A DNA stretch of 48,948 bases from Paraglomus occultum. Lineage: Eukaryota > Glomeromycota > Glomeromycetes > Paraglomerales > Paraglomeraceae. Of this stretch, positions 15,189-27,305 are shown piece after piece. The position numbers and the translations under genes are program-made. Below the pieces are notes generated by a model. That model saw only the letters and a program-made list of their open reading frames with translations, was not told the origin of the DNA and searched no databases. The stretch spans positions 1-48,948 of the forward strand of contig CAJVPJ010000072.1 in assembly GCA_910592205.1 (NCBI GenBank), read 5' to 3'. Numbering within the stretch: the stretch's first letter is position 1; each line of letters begins with the position of its first letter.

Positions 15189-18100
15189 TTATGACAACTT
15201 CTCAGCCACCATTTTCAAAAGCTCCTCTGTATTCTTTCCTACATTTTTCATATCCTTTGCGACAACTTGCCATTCCTCACCATGATGTGGTTCTGCTGCA
15301 ACACACCGAGAAATCACGTCTTGCTGATGCTGCTCGGTTCCATGTTGTTGCTCAAATTTATAGAGCCATGCCCAGGAGTCGCCCATGTCAGGATTCACTT
15401 TTACTGATTTCTCAAACCATGTGCGAGCTTTCGCAACTTTACGCTCAGCCCAAAAGAGGCGAGCAACAGTGGTTATAACAATGGGGTCATTGTCGCATTT
15501 TTTAAGCGCATCTACCGATTTCGTCTTTCTCTGTGCTCGAGGTTCCATAAAGATTGCTTCTGACCAGAGTAGACCCGAATTGGGACATTCTTGCAGGGCT
15601 AAATTTCAATTTTAGTAGTTGTGGTTAATTTATCGTGCGCATTTAAAACTGAAAATGTACAGGCATAATCGATAACATACCTTTTGCCAGCAAAGCCTTT
15701 GCCATGTTCACGTTGTTACCTCTCAATTCAACTCGAACAGCCTCACACCACAATTCCGGAATCTTTGGATTTAACAGCCGTCCCCGTTCTAACGTAGCCC
15801 TTGCTTTAATCAATAGGCCAGCCTTTTCTTCCAACCTGGAGGACAAAATCCATAATGGAACGCTTTTTGGACAGTTTTTAACAGCCTTGTTATACGTTGC
15901 TCTCGCCACCGGCAAGCCCCGTTTTTCCTCTTCTATCTGCCCTCTGATCATCCATAATTTATCGAATGTAGGATATTTTGCAAGAGCTTCGTCAAGCATG
16001 GATAGGGCTTCATCCGTTCGCCCGAGTTGTCGCTCAAGCACAATAGATTTCATCCATACTTTTTCTGTTCCAGCTTGTTCACGAGCTTTTTGAAGAAGCA
16101 TGCGAGCACGCTCGTATTCGCCATTCTCTGCTTCAAGTTTTACAGCCGCTAACCATATTTGCTCGGAATTCGGGTTTGCACGGAACGCTTCAGTTAGGAT
16201 TGCTCTCGCGCCATCCACATCGCCCTAGCGAGTTTAGTAACGATTGTAAATATTGATTGTTACGTGCGTAAAAGATGCACCAAAACAAAGATAACAGAAA
16301 CCTATAATACTAGATGCGTCAGAATCACAATACTTACTGCCAACCACTTCTCTTTAGCGCCCATTAACCACAGAACTTCAGCCTGAGGACAAAACCTAAC
16401 CGCTCTTTGCAGCAATTCTTCCAATGAATCCCCCGTTCCATAGGATTTCTCCAAAAAGGCCGCCCGCCTCCATAACGACTTCTTTCCAGGAAAGATTTTC
16501 AATGCATGTGCATAAATTGCTCGTGCCGTCTCAATAGATTTGTGTGCAACACAACTCTCGGCATCTTCTGTCCATACTGCCTTTTTATCTTGTTCGTCCA
16601 ATCCCATACCAATCGTATTTCTTACAATAGCCTGGCAAGTTCCAATGCTCCCTTTTTGTTCGCACTTTTCTGCTTCTTGCAACCATTGTTCCCTACCCAA
16701 AACACTTCCTTTCTCGGATAAAACTATCACTGCACGTGCGATAATTTTGTCTGTCATTTTCTCGTTTCCTTGTTGCTCTTCCAGGCGAGCAGCGGCTATC
16801 CAAATATCATGAGAAGTTGGTATGTGAGTGCGAGCTTTGTTGAGAACTTTTTTGGCGTTTTCGTACGTTTCCAAATGAGCCAATGCTAACCACAGGTCAA
16901 CGGAAAGTGGAACAAGCTCTGTCGCACGAGCCAGGAGGATACGAGCATCCGACGGGTTGTCTTCCATGTTTACGGCTTCTTTCCAGAGTTTCACAGAGTT
17001 TGGTACAAATTCAAGAGCTTGACAGCATAAAGATATGTAAATATGTGCATTATGACATGATTATTCAGGAAAGAATGATTAAATATATTTCAAACTAAAT
17101 ACATACCTCTTCGAAGAATCTTCTTTTTTGACTTTGCATCAGTTTCTAACTTGACGGCTTGAAGCCAGATCTTGACGGACTGAGGAAGATGTCTAACAGC
17201 GTTCGCTAAAATTGTCTTTGCATTTTCATTAGTATTCAACCGTGCTGCCTCTAACCAGACATCTTCACTCTTAGGACACTCTTCACACCCTTTGGAGATT
17301 ATGGATCTGGCTTGCGACAACTTCCCGGCTACTTCTTCTAATCTAGCAGCAGCAATCCATCCTAAACAAAAATGTTCGAAGATATATTAGATTGGGAAAT
17401 CAAGAAAGCAAAACCCGCAATTTTCAATCTTATTGATATATACAAACTATATAATAATGCTCACCGGGTGCATGTTTAGGATTCGTTGATATTACAGAAT
17501 TTAGCAATAGACGGGCCTTTTTTATGTCTCCAATTTCTGCATCACTTTTTATCACAACACTGTTTAAATCTGTCAAGTAGCCTTTGGGATCAACGGTGGT
17601 CTGACCACTAACCGAGTCTGATATCTGATCTAATTTTAAACTTAGCACTTTATCTCTAGCTTGCCCAATTTCAATAAAATTGGTCATCATGCCAGAATCG
17701 GGCGCTGGGGTTGTGAACCCACCGTATTTCTAAAAGGTATAAATGTTGTCAGAAACGTCGTGAGAAAATAAGATACAATTGTGATGTATTTTACCTGTTG
17801 CTGTACATCTAACTGTGTAACATACTGACTCTCTTGCTTTGCTTTTTCGAGCAGCGAGTCCGGAACGGCATAGTATCTCTCTCTCAAGTTTGTCTTTTTA
17901 CGATTTTTGCCAACGAGATCTCCGACATCAGGTAGATTTGCCCATTCGTCATCGGTAACGGCAGCAAGACCACGCTTGAGATCGGCAAATTGTTGTTGAA
18001 TTTTCGGCCTCTCAGCTCTGTACTTTTCTAGTTCTTGCTTCTCGCGAGCTTCCCTGTTTTAATAGGAAATTTAAATTTTAGGATAAAAACATGAATACGA

Positions 18101-18735
18101 ATTTTATCATAACCAGTTTTGGTACATACAAATAGTACTAACCTTCTAGCTTTGCGTCTCTCGTCCATCTTTTGATCTATGGCATCATATATCCTATCTG
18201 CTTCTTCATCATCCTCTTCATAAGGAGCACTGGAGAAGAGCCCGGTTTCGTTATCCGGGTCTTGAAACCTCTCATCGTCATCGTCCTCATCTTGCTGTAC
18301 CTTTTTCTGTAAAGAATCACTGGTGAAAGACAACAAATCGATGAAATTGTAGTCATTAGCTATCAGTTCAGACAAAAGAAAAGTATTACATACCATGAGA
18401 AGATGCGTTATATGGAAGTTAAGGCGAGTGTAGGTTGTTATCTTAAGGAAAAGTTCGTAAGGAGCGCGGTTGACTCTCTTTGAAGTGACTAGAAACGGCA
18501 AACAATAATAAGGGCAAGGAAGAAAAGTGAAGAGAGGGTCTTACCTGAAGTCGGACGGACCTTCTCTGGCTGGACCAATGTCGGATCGTGTTGTGAAGCC
18601 AGTTGCACTGTGAGACGATCGAAGATCAGTAAGTTAAATTGCACGCGATTCATACTGTCCACGATTGGAAATGATGCAAAAGACTCACCCTCTGCCAAGT
18701 CCTGCAACATAGTTCGGCGGTGCTTCTTTGTTCAT
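15189..18735 (-). CDS. PRP6: Pre-mRNA-splicing factor PRP6 (U5/tri-snRNP HAT-repeat protein)
   Basis: Nine exons (18735-18689, 18607-18545, 18319-18143, 18053-17795, 17729-17465, 17361-17107, 17017-16338, 16224-15681, 15598-15189) total 2700 nt, giving 899 residues in frame; human PRPF6 has 941. PRP6 bridges U5 and U4/U6 in the tri-snRNP in the nucleus. The N-terminus reads [16 protein letters not shown], then [31 protein letters not shown] and DERRKARR, the PRP1 N-terminal domain. Then come SDSVSGQT and [11 protein letters not shown], followed by a long chain of HAT/TPR-like repeats ([54 protein letters not shown]) to near the end. The tail is [11 protein letters not shown]. The acceptor of exon 3 is the CAG at 18320-18322, which preserves the frame; the nearer CAG does not. 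No disruption is seen. Confidence 0.96.
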
Positions 18736-20100
18736 AAAATCTTTCGTTACTGAATACATGTTTGTGGATGTAAGTAATGCGATAAGAATGAAAAGTATTC
18801 TTAATCGTATATATTATGCGCCACAAATGTGGGGCTGATGCTGAAACGCTCGTACTCGTGACCATAAATTCATCACGTAATTACTACAGGGTGCCGGCTG
18901 ATATATTACGTACAGATTATTTTTTCATATCATACTATTACTATAATTTGCAACCATATAAACGCAAATGTCACTACAATTTGTAAACCAACAGAACGTA
19001 ACTCCTCGAAGAATTGGAATTTAATAAAGACCAAACATGTGCTCTAATTTGTTTCAAACTTCTGGAAGACATATCGAGAGTGCCCAAAATGGTCTAACGA
19101 TTGTTTGCCTACTAAGCCCGTACAAAAGAAAATATTCATTTAGCATTGAACACTAAAATTAAGCTTTTAATTATTCTACCACACATACAATGTCAATCGT
19201 TCAAAAAAATCTCGCGTCAGCTATTCTGAAAACCGTACAAACCGCTTCCACAATCGATTCAAGACATTACCAACAAATTGTTTGCACTTGATTAACACAA
19301 TAAGGATTCAAACACACGTTTTCTGAATCATACAATTTCGGCGCTCGTATTAAAGCTGAGGGCGCGATAGAGTTGTACAACATTATAATTTACTACGAAC
19401 TGCAGAATTCTACTTTCGTTATATCCAAAAACACAAAAGTCAATAATAAATAGTCTTTATTATTATGCTGAAAGATGTACTAATACTAATAAGAACGAAG
19501 TAGAATAAACATCCTGACATATGGTAATGTCTGCTGACTAGCGAAAGCATTATTGCAGCTTTCTACAAAGTACTTGATTTATGCACAAGAGATCTAACTA
19601 GTCAAAGTACAAAATCAGAGTCACTCTCGTCAAGTTATGCCACCGAATTCCCGTCGTTAATTTAGAAAGCGATGAATCCTTATTTGGTTACTATTAGTGA
19701 GACGAACCCTGAAATCGCACGAGCTAGTACTGAAACAGGTAAAGGCCATGTGGACATACTGTGGTATTCGAATAGTATACACGATTTAAATTCAACTTGT
19801 AGATGAGCAGGAGGGTTTACAAATCCCGGTTTGTAAACGAAGCGTACATAATTTGTAACGCTATACAATTTGCGACCGGGAGGATTAAGTTGAAAACTAC
19901 AGCCACCTAAAACTAACCAGACATGTGTAAGCCAGTGGTAAACTTTCCATCAAACTAGCTGGCAATCGCAGTACCTTCTTTCGAAGTAAAAATGTCAATC
20001 TGCGTTACAAACAATGATTCTAACCAATCACAAAAGTTCAAGAATAACTTACTCGGTATCAATACAGGGATTGACATAATTTCTGTCCAGTTGTCATATC
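18736..20100. other. Divergent promoter region between PRP6 and phosphomannomutase
   Basis: About 1.36 kb without a supported frame. It must contain both promoters, since the two genes are transcribed away from each other. I could not single out a factor site with confidence. AT-rich, with no transposon ends. Confidence 0.5.
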
Positions 20101-21643
20101 ATGGTTGACTGGAAGGATCGCGAGTTTTCCGACACTATTGTGCTGTTCGACGTTGATGGAACTTTGACTCCAGCACGTCAGGTGAGTCAAAGAACAGTAT
20201 AATAGCCATTGAGTCGGGTGAGATGAGAGCACAGATGAGAACATTTGTCACTTGACTATTTTGTAGTCGGTGACTCCTGAAGTTATAGAGATTCTTAATA
20301 AACTGAGGAAGAAGGTTGTTATTGGGTTTGTCGGTGGGTCGGACTTGTCAAAACAAAAAGAACAACTTGGACCAAATGGTATGTTTGTTGACAAACAAAC
20401 AAGTCATGAATAGACTAGCTTGTTAACGAGGTGAAGTTATTAAAGGATCTGATACTGTTTTACAGTTGTCAACGAGTTTGATTTTGCATTCGCTGAGAAT
20501 GGGTTGACGGCTTATCGACTTGGACAGCAGCTTGCATCTCAGGTGAATATTCAAACAGAATAAATGTCCGGTGGTTTGTCAACTACTATTATCCTAATTA
20601 CACGTTGATCTATATTTTGATAGAGTTTTATCGGATGGATCGGCGAAGAAAAATATCAAAATCTCGCGAACTTTATTCTAAAATACATTGCTGATCTTGA
20701 TATCCCAAAGAAGCGGTAAGTAAACTCGATAACCATGCATCTTTAACTGCCGCTGTATTATGGTTAATATCAATCAATTGCGTTCTAGCGGTACCTTCAT
20801 AGAATTCAGGAATGGTATGATAAATGTGTCGCCTATCGGAAGAAATGCATCGTAAGTGAAAAGAGAAGGGTCTTATTTCAACGAGATTGTATGTTGACCC
20901 ATTTCCGATTTCCATTAGGATTGCAGAACGCCATGAATTCGAAGCGTACGACAAGGTATGCCCGATCATCTTTGTTCAATATGTAAATGAAATTGCATAC
21001 TCATTATGTATACACACGCATTTAATAGATCCATCAAGTTAGGAAGACACTCGTTGACGTACTAAAGACAAAGTTCTCCGATTATAGTCTTACATTTTCA
21101 ATCGGTAATTATCATCACCTAATTGTAGTCATCTGATTAATTGTCTTGTAAGTAACCACAATTAATATTTTAACAGGCGGTCAGATATCTTTTGACGTAT
21201 TTCCTACTGGATGGGATAAGACTTACTGCTTAAAGCATATAGAAGCCGAAGGATTTAAGACTATTCATTTCTTTGGAGATAAGACCTATAAGGTGAGTGA
21301 ATTACTAACAGATTGATTGAGCAGTTTTCTCGACATCACCTCTAGAGAGGCGAACAATAATATGCAGTCGTGTCTGGCGATTTGTTTGTTCTAGCAGGCC
21401 ACATGATTTATGTGTGCGATTAAATAGAGCTCGTTTAATGTTTATATAGACTTTTGTGGAATTTGTGAAAGCTGGTCAGAGTTGCATCTTAAGCCGGTGT
21501 CATAATCGCTAAAAAATTTAATTGATTTCATTTGATAGGGTGGGAATGACTATGAAATATATACTCATCCAAAAGTCACTGGTCACTCAGTTAACAATCC
21601 TAATGATACGGTTAGAGAGCTAAAGGAGCTGTTTTCTTTGTAA
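20101..21643 (+). CDS. Phosphomannomutase (Sec53/PMM type)
   Basis: Nine exons (20101-20181, 20267-20378, 20466-20542, 20624-20715, 20789-20851, 20919-20955, 21029-21104, 21177-21292, 21539-21643) sum to 759 nt, giving 252 residues, the usual PMM length. The enzyme converts mannose-6-phosphate to mannose-1-phosphate in the cytosol, feeding GDP-mannose for N-glycosylation, GPI anchors and cell-wall mannan. It is a HAD-superfamily phosphotransferase: [12 protein letters not shown] holds the nucleophile Asp17 and Asp19. Further signatures are [72 protein letters not shown] and GGNDYEIY (metal-binding motif). The last intron (21293-21538) is the longest. Tail-to-tail with the thiamine pyrophosphokinase gene, stops 39 bp apart. 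Confidence 0.97.
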
Positions 21644-21682
21644 TCTAGTTAATTTAGCCCCACTCAATTAAATTATTGAATT

Positions 21683-22633
21683 TCAGACTTTCAATTCTAC
21701 TGTCCAAATGAGTGGTTGATCTGTTTCTATAGTAATTTCGTGACTGTCTATTATATTTGAAGTGCTGATCATTTGTCCGAATGCCGTACGCGCTGATGAT
21801 AGATTCCATCTAAGGCCCGTCGTTGATATTATTGCCTCGGATATGCCAATTGGTAATATTCCACATGTCGGGCCTTCTATTTCCGAATCGCATTGGATGT
21901 GATGAATACCCTGTCAAGTATATAAAAAAGACGTGTTTCTCAGTTATGGCATTATTGGTGATGGCGCACTGTACTATGACGACACTATAAGTACAAAGCA
22001 TTCTATTCCCTTCCCTGCTATCTGATAATTACCTTGTCTAGTAGAAATGTCATGTTAACATCAGATAATAGATATATTCTTCTCTCGTCCTTTAGTTTAT
22101 GCAGGTAATGAATGTTTGACATCGAGTGGTCGAACCGCCCTCCTATTGCTCCCAATGCGATAACATCATATTTGGGATTGTCATTTTCACGACGGCGAAT
22201 CACTTCAATACATTTCATGAGATCAGTTGATTCTTGATCCGGGTTATTTATGATTATGGTTCCCTATTAAATATTATGTATTATATGAATATGAATAGTA
22301 ATTATACGTATTAAAGTCAATCGATAATTTTTTGTTTACTTTTGACAGGTAATATTCCCGAACATCATCTCTCAACGAATCGTTATCTCCACATATGTAA
22401 TCAGGTGTGTACTCAGAAAGTTTGTCACTACCAACAAATGTGTCGTAGATACGATTTGCTCCTCCGTCAGCACACATTTTCAACAAGCTCTGTTTCCACA
22501 GCAGCTCTAATACACCATTCCTCCTAGTTATTGGCTGATTGAGCACAATAATAACATAACATGGAACGCCTTTGTCAACATTCCTATCATAACTTTTCAA
22601 GAATCGTGAAGCATCCCAACGAAATACAGACAT
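21683..22633 (-). CDS. Thiamine pyrophosphokinase
   Basis: Three exons (22633-22340, 22263-22033, 21910-21683), all phase 0, give 250 residues. The enzyme transfers pyrophosphate from ATP to thiamine to form the cofactor thiamine diphosphate in the cytosol. Signatures are CADGGANR (residues 54-61), DYICGDNDSLR, NNPDQESTDLMK, LGAIGGRFDHSMSNIHYL and, in the C-terminal beta-sandwich domain, GPTCGILPIG and TTGLRWNL. Length compares with 243 in human and 319 in yeast. The start Met (MSVFRWDAS) is the first in the frame with a plausible leader. The gene converges on the phosphomannomutase gene, leaving 39 bp between stops, so the 3' untranslated regions probably overlap on opposite strands. Confidence 0.95.
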
Positions 22634-22650
22634 TTTGCAAACTACAATCA

Positions 22651-22713
22651 CCTCCTATACAGTCACATTGGCTTATTATTATTATGGTCAGTTTGCCTCC
22701 TATACAGTCACAT
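22651..22713. repeat. 18-bp direct repeat in the thiamine pyrophosphokinase promoter
   Basis: CCTCCTATACAGTCACAT occurs at 22651 and again at 22696, 45 bp apart start to start, followed by further AGTCAC motifs (AGTCACAGTCACCC). It lies just upstream of the minus-strand ATG at 22633. It could be a duplicated regulatory site or slippage; no regulator is recognised. The first copy probably falls in the 5' leader. Confidence 0.7.
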
Positions 22714-23136
22714 CATAGTGATAGTCACAGTCACCCGATTTTGGATCCCGTCACTATGAAGTCTATATATAAAATCTCACAATTATCGTGTAACATCATA
22801 GGCTAAACCCAATTTATTATATTGTAGCGAATAATAGTAAATGCATTTACGACTATTATATCAGCGATAAACAAGCCACCACACATTTACACAGTACCTA
22901 ATGTTCGATCATAACGACTTTTTTATGACCGACTTTGCTATATTCTGGATTTCGAACTTCTTTATGGCTACTTCTCGCGGTTATGCACACTAATTGTAAG
23001 GCTTTATATTTCAAAGCGTGAATACGCCATTAAGACAAAGTCTTTGCCAAGTCTTTGTTTGTATAAAGCCTGTTACGACATAAAGTCCGACAAAGTAAAC
23101 ATAAACGGAACTGTAGGGATACAATAGAGTTTTATT

Positions 23137-23526
23137 TTAGTTCTGAAAGCTGTGTTGAGGGATAGAAAGGTTTGTGTCTTCTACGGTGACACACTTACGA
23201 GGGACAAAGAAAGCCAATTTATGATAACCGAGACAGTCGCATATCCATGATGTTTCGAAAGTTTCGTAAAACGAAGGAACGTTCTCGAAAAGTTGATTTT
23301 CCCATTCTATTATAATAATTACTTCTGCTATTACTATGTTATTACCTTCACGAGTATGAAAAATGTCATAAACCGAGAATGTAGTAATAATTTTATGTGC
23401 GAATTTCCAAGTTATAACGATGATCCATGGCGCTAACGCGTCAAACAAGTTTGCGCACTTGTTGCCTCCCACACATAGGACAAATTCATATGCTGGGAAG
23501 AATAATAACTGCTTGCCTCTTTTATA
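23137..23526 (-). other. Unassigned open frame lacking a start Met
   Basis: A minus-strand frame stays open for about 125 codons (PAYEFVLCVGGNKCANLFD ... FFVPRKCVTVEDTN ... PQHSFQN) with a protein-like residue mix, but contains no Met at all. It could be the last exon of a gene, a relic, or chance. No domain recognised; no clear upstream exon found. Confidence 0.2.
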
Positions 23527-24775
23527 CCAAATTAGGTATTGTGAAGGTCACATGAAAGCAAGTCTAATGTAATGTCAATTCGTTTACAACTTCAAACTTA
23601 ATAACTATAGCATGTAGTATAAGCTTTACTTTCTAGCAGCGCCAATTGCAATTTAGCCAAAACACACTAAAGTCTTAGAATTGGTAAGATGAAGAGATAC
23701 TCGTTAATGTCACTGTTTAACGAATTGGGATGGTGAATGAAAACAATAATTTGAATTATATTAATATATGGAATTGACGTTGTTTATGAGTCGTAGGCGT
23801 AAGAGCCGACAAATAAATTCTTGTGGCATTTCCTTCTGACTATTAAATACTGACCAGTTTTAATACAACATCTGATAGAATTAAATGAAAAAGTGTACAG
23901 TATAAGCTCAATAGATCAAACGCTAAATATGTTAATATAGGATAACATTTCAGTCCTAAACAAAGGCTCAATTCAGTCTCGAAATTAACAAGTGAATAGG
24001 CTCGCAACCATAGTTCTGGTAGAAAGTAAGCGTTCAGTATTTAAACAGGTGAAGGTAATTACAAGTTACCAAACCACCAGTATAACACTGTTCAAATTGT
24101 TTTCAGTGTATAATAATCGGAGACAATTATATTTCTTCTCAGCAAGGCGTCAAATCTTCCCGGACATCAATCTCTGTAGAAAAATCATGTTAAAATATTT
24201 GCTATACTTATCGGAAATATGAGTGTTATCGTCAGTTGTGTATTATGTAATTAGTAATGGGTCAACAGCGATGCAAAAGATGCTGTTATTCACGCACGAA
24301 TATTGTTACGCGTATCACGGGGGACTTAAGCTATTAATATTACGCCATAATTACTTGACATATGCATATTATTATGTTTAATATTTTTTCTAGTCACAAC
24401 ATTTGGCTATTAGAATATACTTTGGGTAAATTCTCATTCTTATTATCGTCAGCTTGTATTTTATGCGTTGTATTAGGTAACTTGGCACATTCACATGCAA
24501 GCTTAGACGATAATACATATAAAATTTACCAATTAACATAAAATCATACATAATAATAATAATTATACCTCAAAATTTTAATCTGTTATTGTCTTGCTCT
24601 TAACCAGACGCTTCGCAATTTTTGCGTTTTGTAAACAAGCACAATATGTAAACGGAAACCTCAACGCCTTCTGACTCTAAAGTGTATTGCAATTAAATAC
24701 AGTGTCAATTTTGTATATGTGCCAGAGACACCAGCTCCGCTATAAATATGTAAGCGATAAAAATACATAACGATA

Positions 24776-25370
24776 CACAGTCACTCTCGATAAGATAAGA
24801 CCGTCGAGCTGGCCCAAAAGATTCATATTATCGAAAGTTCATTATAACGAAAAATCTCGTTATAACGAAGGTCATATTTGAGTCACGTGAAACAACATTA
24901 TTATTATATCAAGCGAAAATTTCTTTATTATCAGTTTAGCAAGCTCTGCTTGAGTCAAATTAGGCTGAGCTTCTTTTTTTAAACACAAATATCTTTTGAA
25001 GCACCTGTTAGAGTAACCGCTTTATTGCAGGTTTTTACTAATTATACTTTTATTGTTCATCTGTTTTTTTATTGTTGCGAACGAGTTAGAGAGAGTAAGA
25101 CTTTATGATAAAAGCATCGAATCTTGATTAATTGTTTTAATTTAATTAATATAATGTTCTGATGATTAGTGATGATTTGCGCACTTAATTATATCGAGCT
25201 CGTTTTACTAAGCCAGGTTTTATATAAATCGCACAAAAACATCATTATAACGTTATATCGCGAGATTATAAGTATCTTCATTTTATCGAGCCCGAATTTA
25301 TTATAACTCTATTTCGGGGAAAAGCATCATATTAGGCCACTTCATCTTATCGGGGGATCAAGTAACTGTG
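24776..25370. mobile_element. Non-autonomous pogo/Tigger-like element, 595 bp
   Basis: Both ends are flanked by TA (24774-24775 and 25371-25372), as expected for a TA target duplication. Terminal inverted repeats begin CACAGTCACT and CACAGTTACT, and both contain a CGATAAGAT(A/G)AAG block after a short offset in one arm. Inside each end are TTATAACG-type subterminal repeats. There is no transposase frame, so it must have been moved in trans. Pogo/Tigger elements with CENP-B-like transposases have similar CAG(T) ends with TATAACG repeats and TA duplications; the family assignment is inference. Confidence 0.82.
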
Positions 25371-25999
25371 TATGTGAAACTGTTTATTCGTTATTTTTTT
25401 TTTGGTTCGGCTCTCTTACTAGCAGGAAAGTTACCAACTGTTACCCAATCTTTAATAGACTGACGATAATTTCCATTATTCGTTTTATGTTATTTCTAAG
25501 TATATCGGAATTTTTCTTTTACCGTTATTTCGAAAGATTTATTTGATATTCACTTTGAACAAAGAAAATAACGCCATTAATACGCGCCAATTAAACGGCC
25601 TGCATCTTTATCTTCTCGCTAATTTTATAATTAGCCCTTTCTCAGGTTGGTACGACTAATCTGTTATACGCCAAAATCTAGATTTTTTATTCACAATGCA
25701 TGAGCCTCGATTGGATTTCATTTATATAATAAAAAATAGTACGGAAATATTCTCAAGCTAAAATGAATCCAAAAAATATATTAATATTATTTGGACGGTT
25801 GAAAGTGTAGAGGGAAGTAAAGTGGTCGAGTATTAGGTGAAGCTGATAATACGGCTGTTGGTTGTAGTTGCGAATGAGACACTATATCGATCGCTGAGTG
25901 ATAATAACGAAGATTTGTGAGGCATTATGTTATTAATCAAATCATGTTCAAGTTAGTATAAATTCAATGTTAATACGCGCTTATATTAAATTTCACCGT

Positions 26000-26902
26000 T
26001 CATATCCCATTTAATTGAATATTCACCAAACACATATCACGTATCCATCTAATATATATCATGGGCCTATTTTTCGTTCTTGCCAATTCAAACATACCTG
26101 TGTGCTGTTTCTTCTTGTTTCTGACTGCGATTTCAATGATTTCCAACAGTTGCTTCTCGGACACATTTTGTCGCGTCAAATCACGCAGGCTTATTTTGGT
26201 ATTTCCAAAGAGGCACACTTTTAAATTACCATCAGCAGTGATACGTAGTCTATTACATGTGCCGTAAAAGTGATCGGACATTGAAGTGATGAAACCTATT
26301 CGACCTGCAAAGCCAGGAACGTAATAGGCTTTCGAAGTATCGTGTGTGTTATCCGAGACTTTTGATATGGACGGATAGCGAGAGCAATAAGGGTTTTATA
26401 TGAGACTAATTTGGTTTCCTCCCATTTGTTTCCCATTTTTTTTGGTAGATTAATAGGACGAATACAGGTCAGGCGGAGAACATGAAATTTTTGAGTGACT
26501 GCAACAAAAAAAGTGTAATTTAAAGGCGTATATTCTATGAACCTGACGTCGACAAATCGATCGCCACCTCCTGATCATTTATTCCATGCTTTACGACGCA
26601 GTTGACCTTCATCGGGCGTAGTCCGAGCGAAATTGCCTGATCGATTGTCTTGATGACTTGATTCAAGCCTTGGAACAGATCATAATAAACGGTTAGTCAC
26701 CTACACAAACAGGCATCAGCGCAGATAACCGTCACTGCATTCTCTATCAATTTTTCTTACCAGTAATCAATTCAAATTTAGTTGGATCAAGTGTGTCTAA
26801 ACTGATATTTAACAGATTTAATCCATTTTCAACAAGTTGAGGCAATTTTTTTGGTAAAGCAATGGTCTGTAGACCAAGCGGTTTGAGCTTATTGAGATCT
26901 CC
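26000..26902 (-). pseudogene. MoaA/MOCS1A (GTP 3',8-cyclase) relic, 5'-truncated with deletions
   Basis: MoaA makes cyclic pyranopterin precursors for molybdenum cofactor. Reading minus, exon-like pieces match it in order: LKPLGLQTIA then KKLPQLVENGLNLLNISLD (about 26895-26765), GLNQVIKTIDQAISLGLRP and VKHGINDQEVA (26690-26555), VDVRFIEYTPL in a shifted frame, [13 protein letters not shown], then in another frame [38 protein letters not shown] and [19 protein letters not shown]. Defects: the N-terminal radical-SAM CxxxCxxC region is absent upstream, the MTTNG segment between LQTIA and the next block is deleted, and at least two frame changes occur. The C-terminal CxxC Fe-S cysteines are partly kept (DHFYGTCNR, where relatives have DHFCGTCNR, so one Cys is Tyr). 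The normal end NRPMILIGG is altered, and no fused MoaC follows as it does in some fungi. Clearly non-functional as written. Confidence 0.88.
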
Positions 26903-27109
26903 TTTAAAAGTTATATGGCAAGCAAAGATTTAACAGTGAGAATACTATAACCTGTGAAAAACATTCCCAATAGTAGCGCATTAGCTAATTAAATGATTGA
27001 GTAGATCATGTTTAAAGGAAGAAATAAAGCTTATTATCTAAACTGCCTGCATTTTCTTTGCTATTTAACCATCTGTTTTATTATTTACGCCTGCAAATTA
27101 CAGAAAATA

Positions 27110-27264
27110 CACTCGTACCCCGTTCATATCTCCCCTTTTGTTTCGCCTCAAGGATATAAGTGTACAATTTATCTTATCATATAAGGATATTTGTTTTTAT
27201 AAACGTTGGGGATATAACCGGGGGTGAGATATAACCGGGTAGGGATATAAACGGGGTACGAGCG
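27110..27264. mobile_element. 155-bp MITE with CTCGTACCCCGTT termini
   Basis: The left end CACTCGTACCCCGTTCATATC and the reverse complement of the right end CGCTCGTACCCCGTTTATATC match at all but two positions within 20 bases, and TA flanks both sides (27108-27109, 27265-27266). The interior repeats GGATATAACCGGG-like motifs on the right side. There is no coding capacity. It is a different family from the 24.8-kb element but shares the C(A/G)C start and TA flanks. Confidence 0.85.
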
Positions 27265-27305
27265 TATAGTAAATTTGTCTTATGTCGTGACTACTAATAA
27301 TTTGT

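Larger units (their letters stand above)
22634..24775. other. Intergenic stretch upstream of the thiamine pyrophosphokinase gene
   Basis: Apart from the promoter-proximal direct repeat and the doubtful frame listed separately, nothing recognisable. Frames near 23992-24222 (+) lack any coding support. Confidence 0.4.

Noticed and set aside
18301-18319. CAG at 18307-18309 as the acceptor of PRP6 exon 3
   Set aside because: It would put the conserved downstream protein out of frame; the CAG 13 bp upstream (18320-18322) keeps it.
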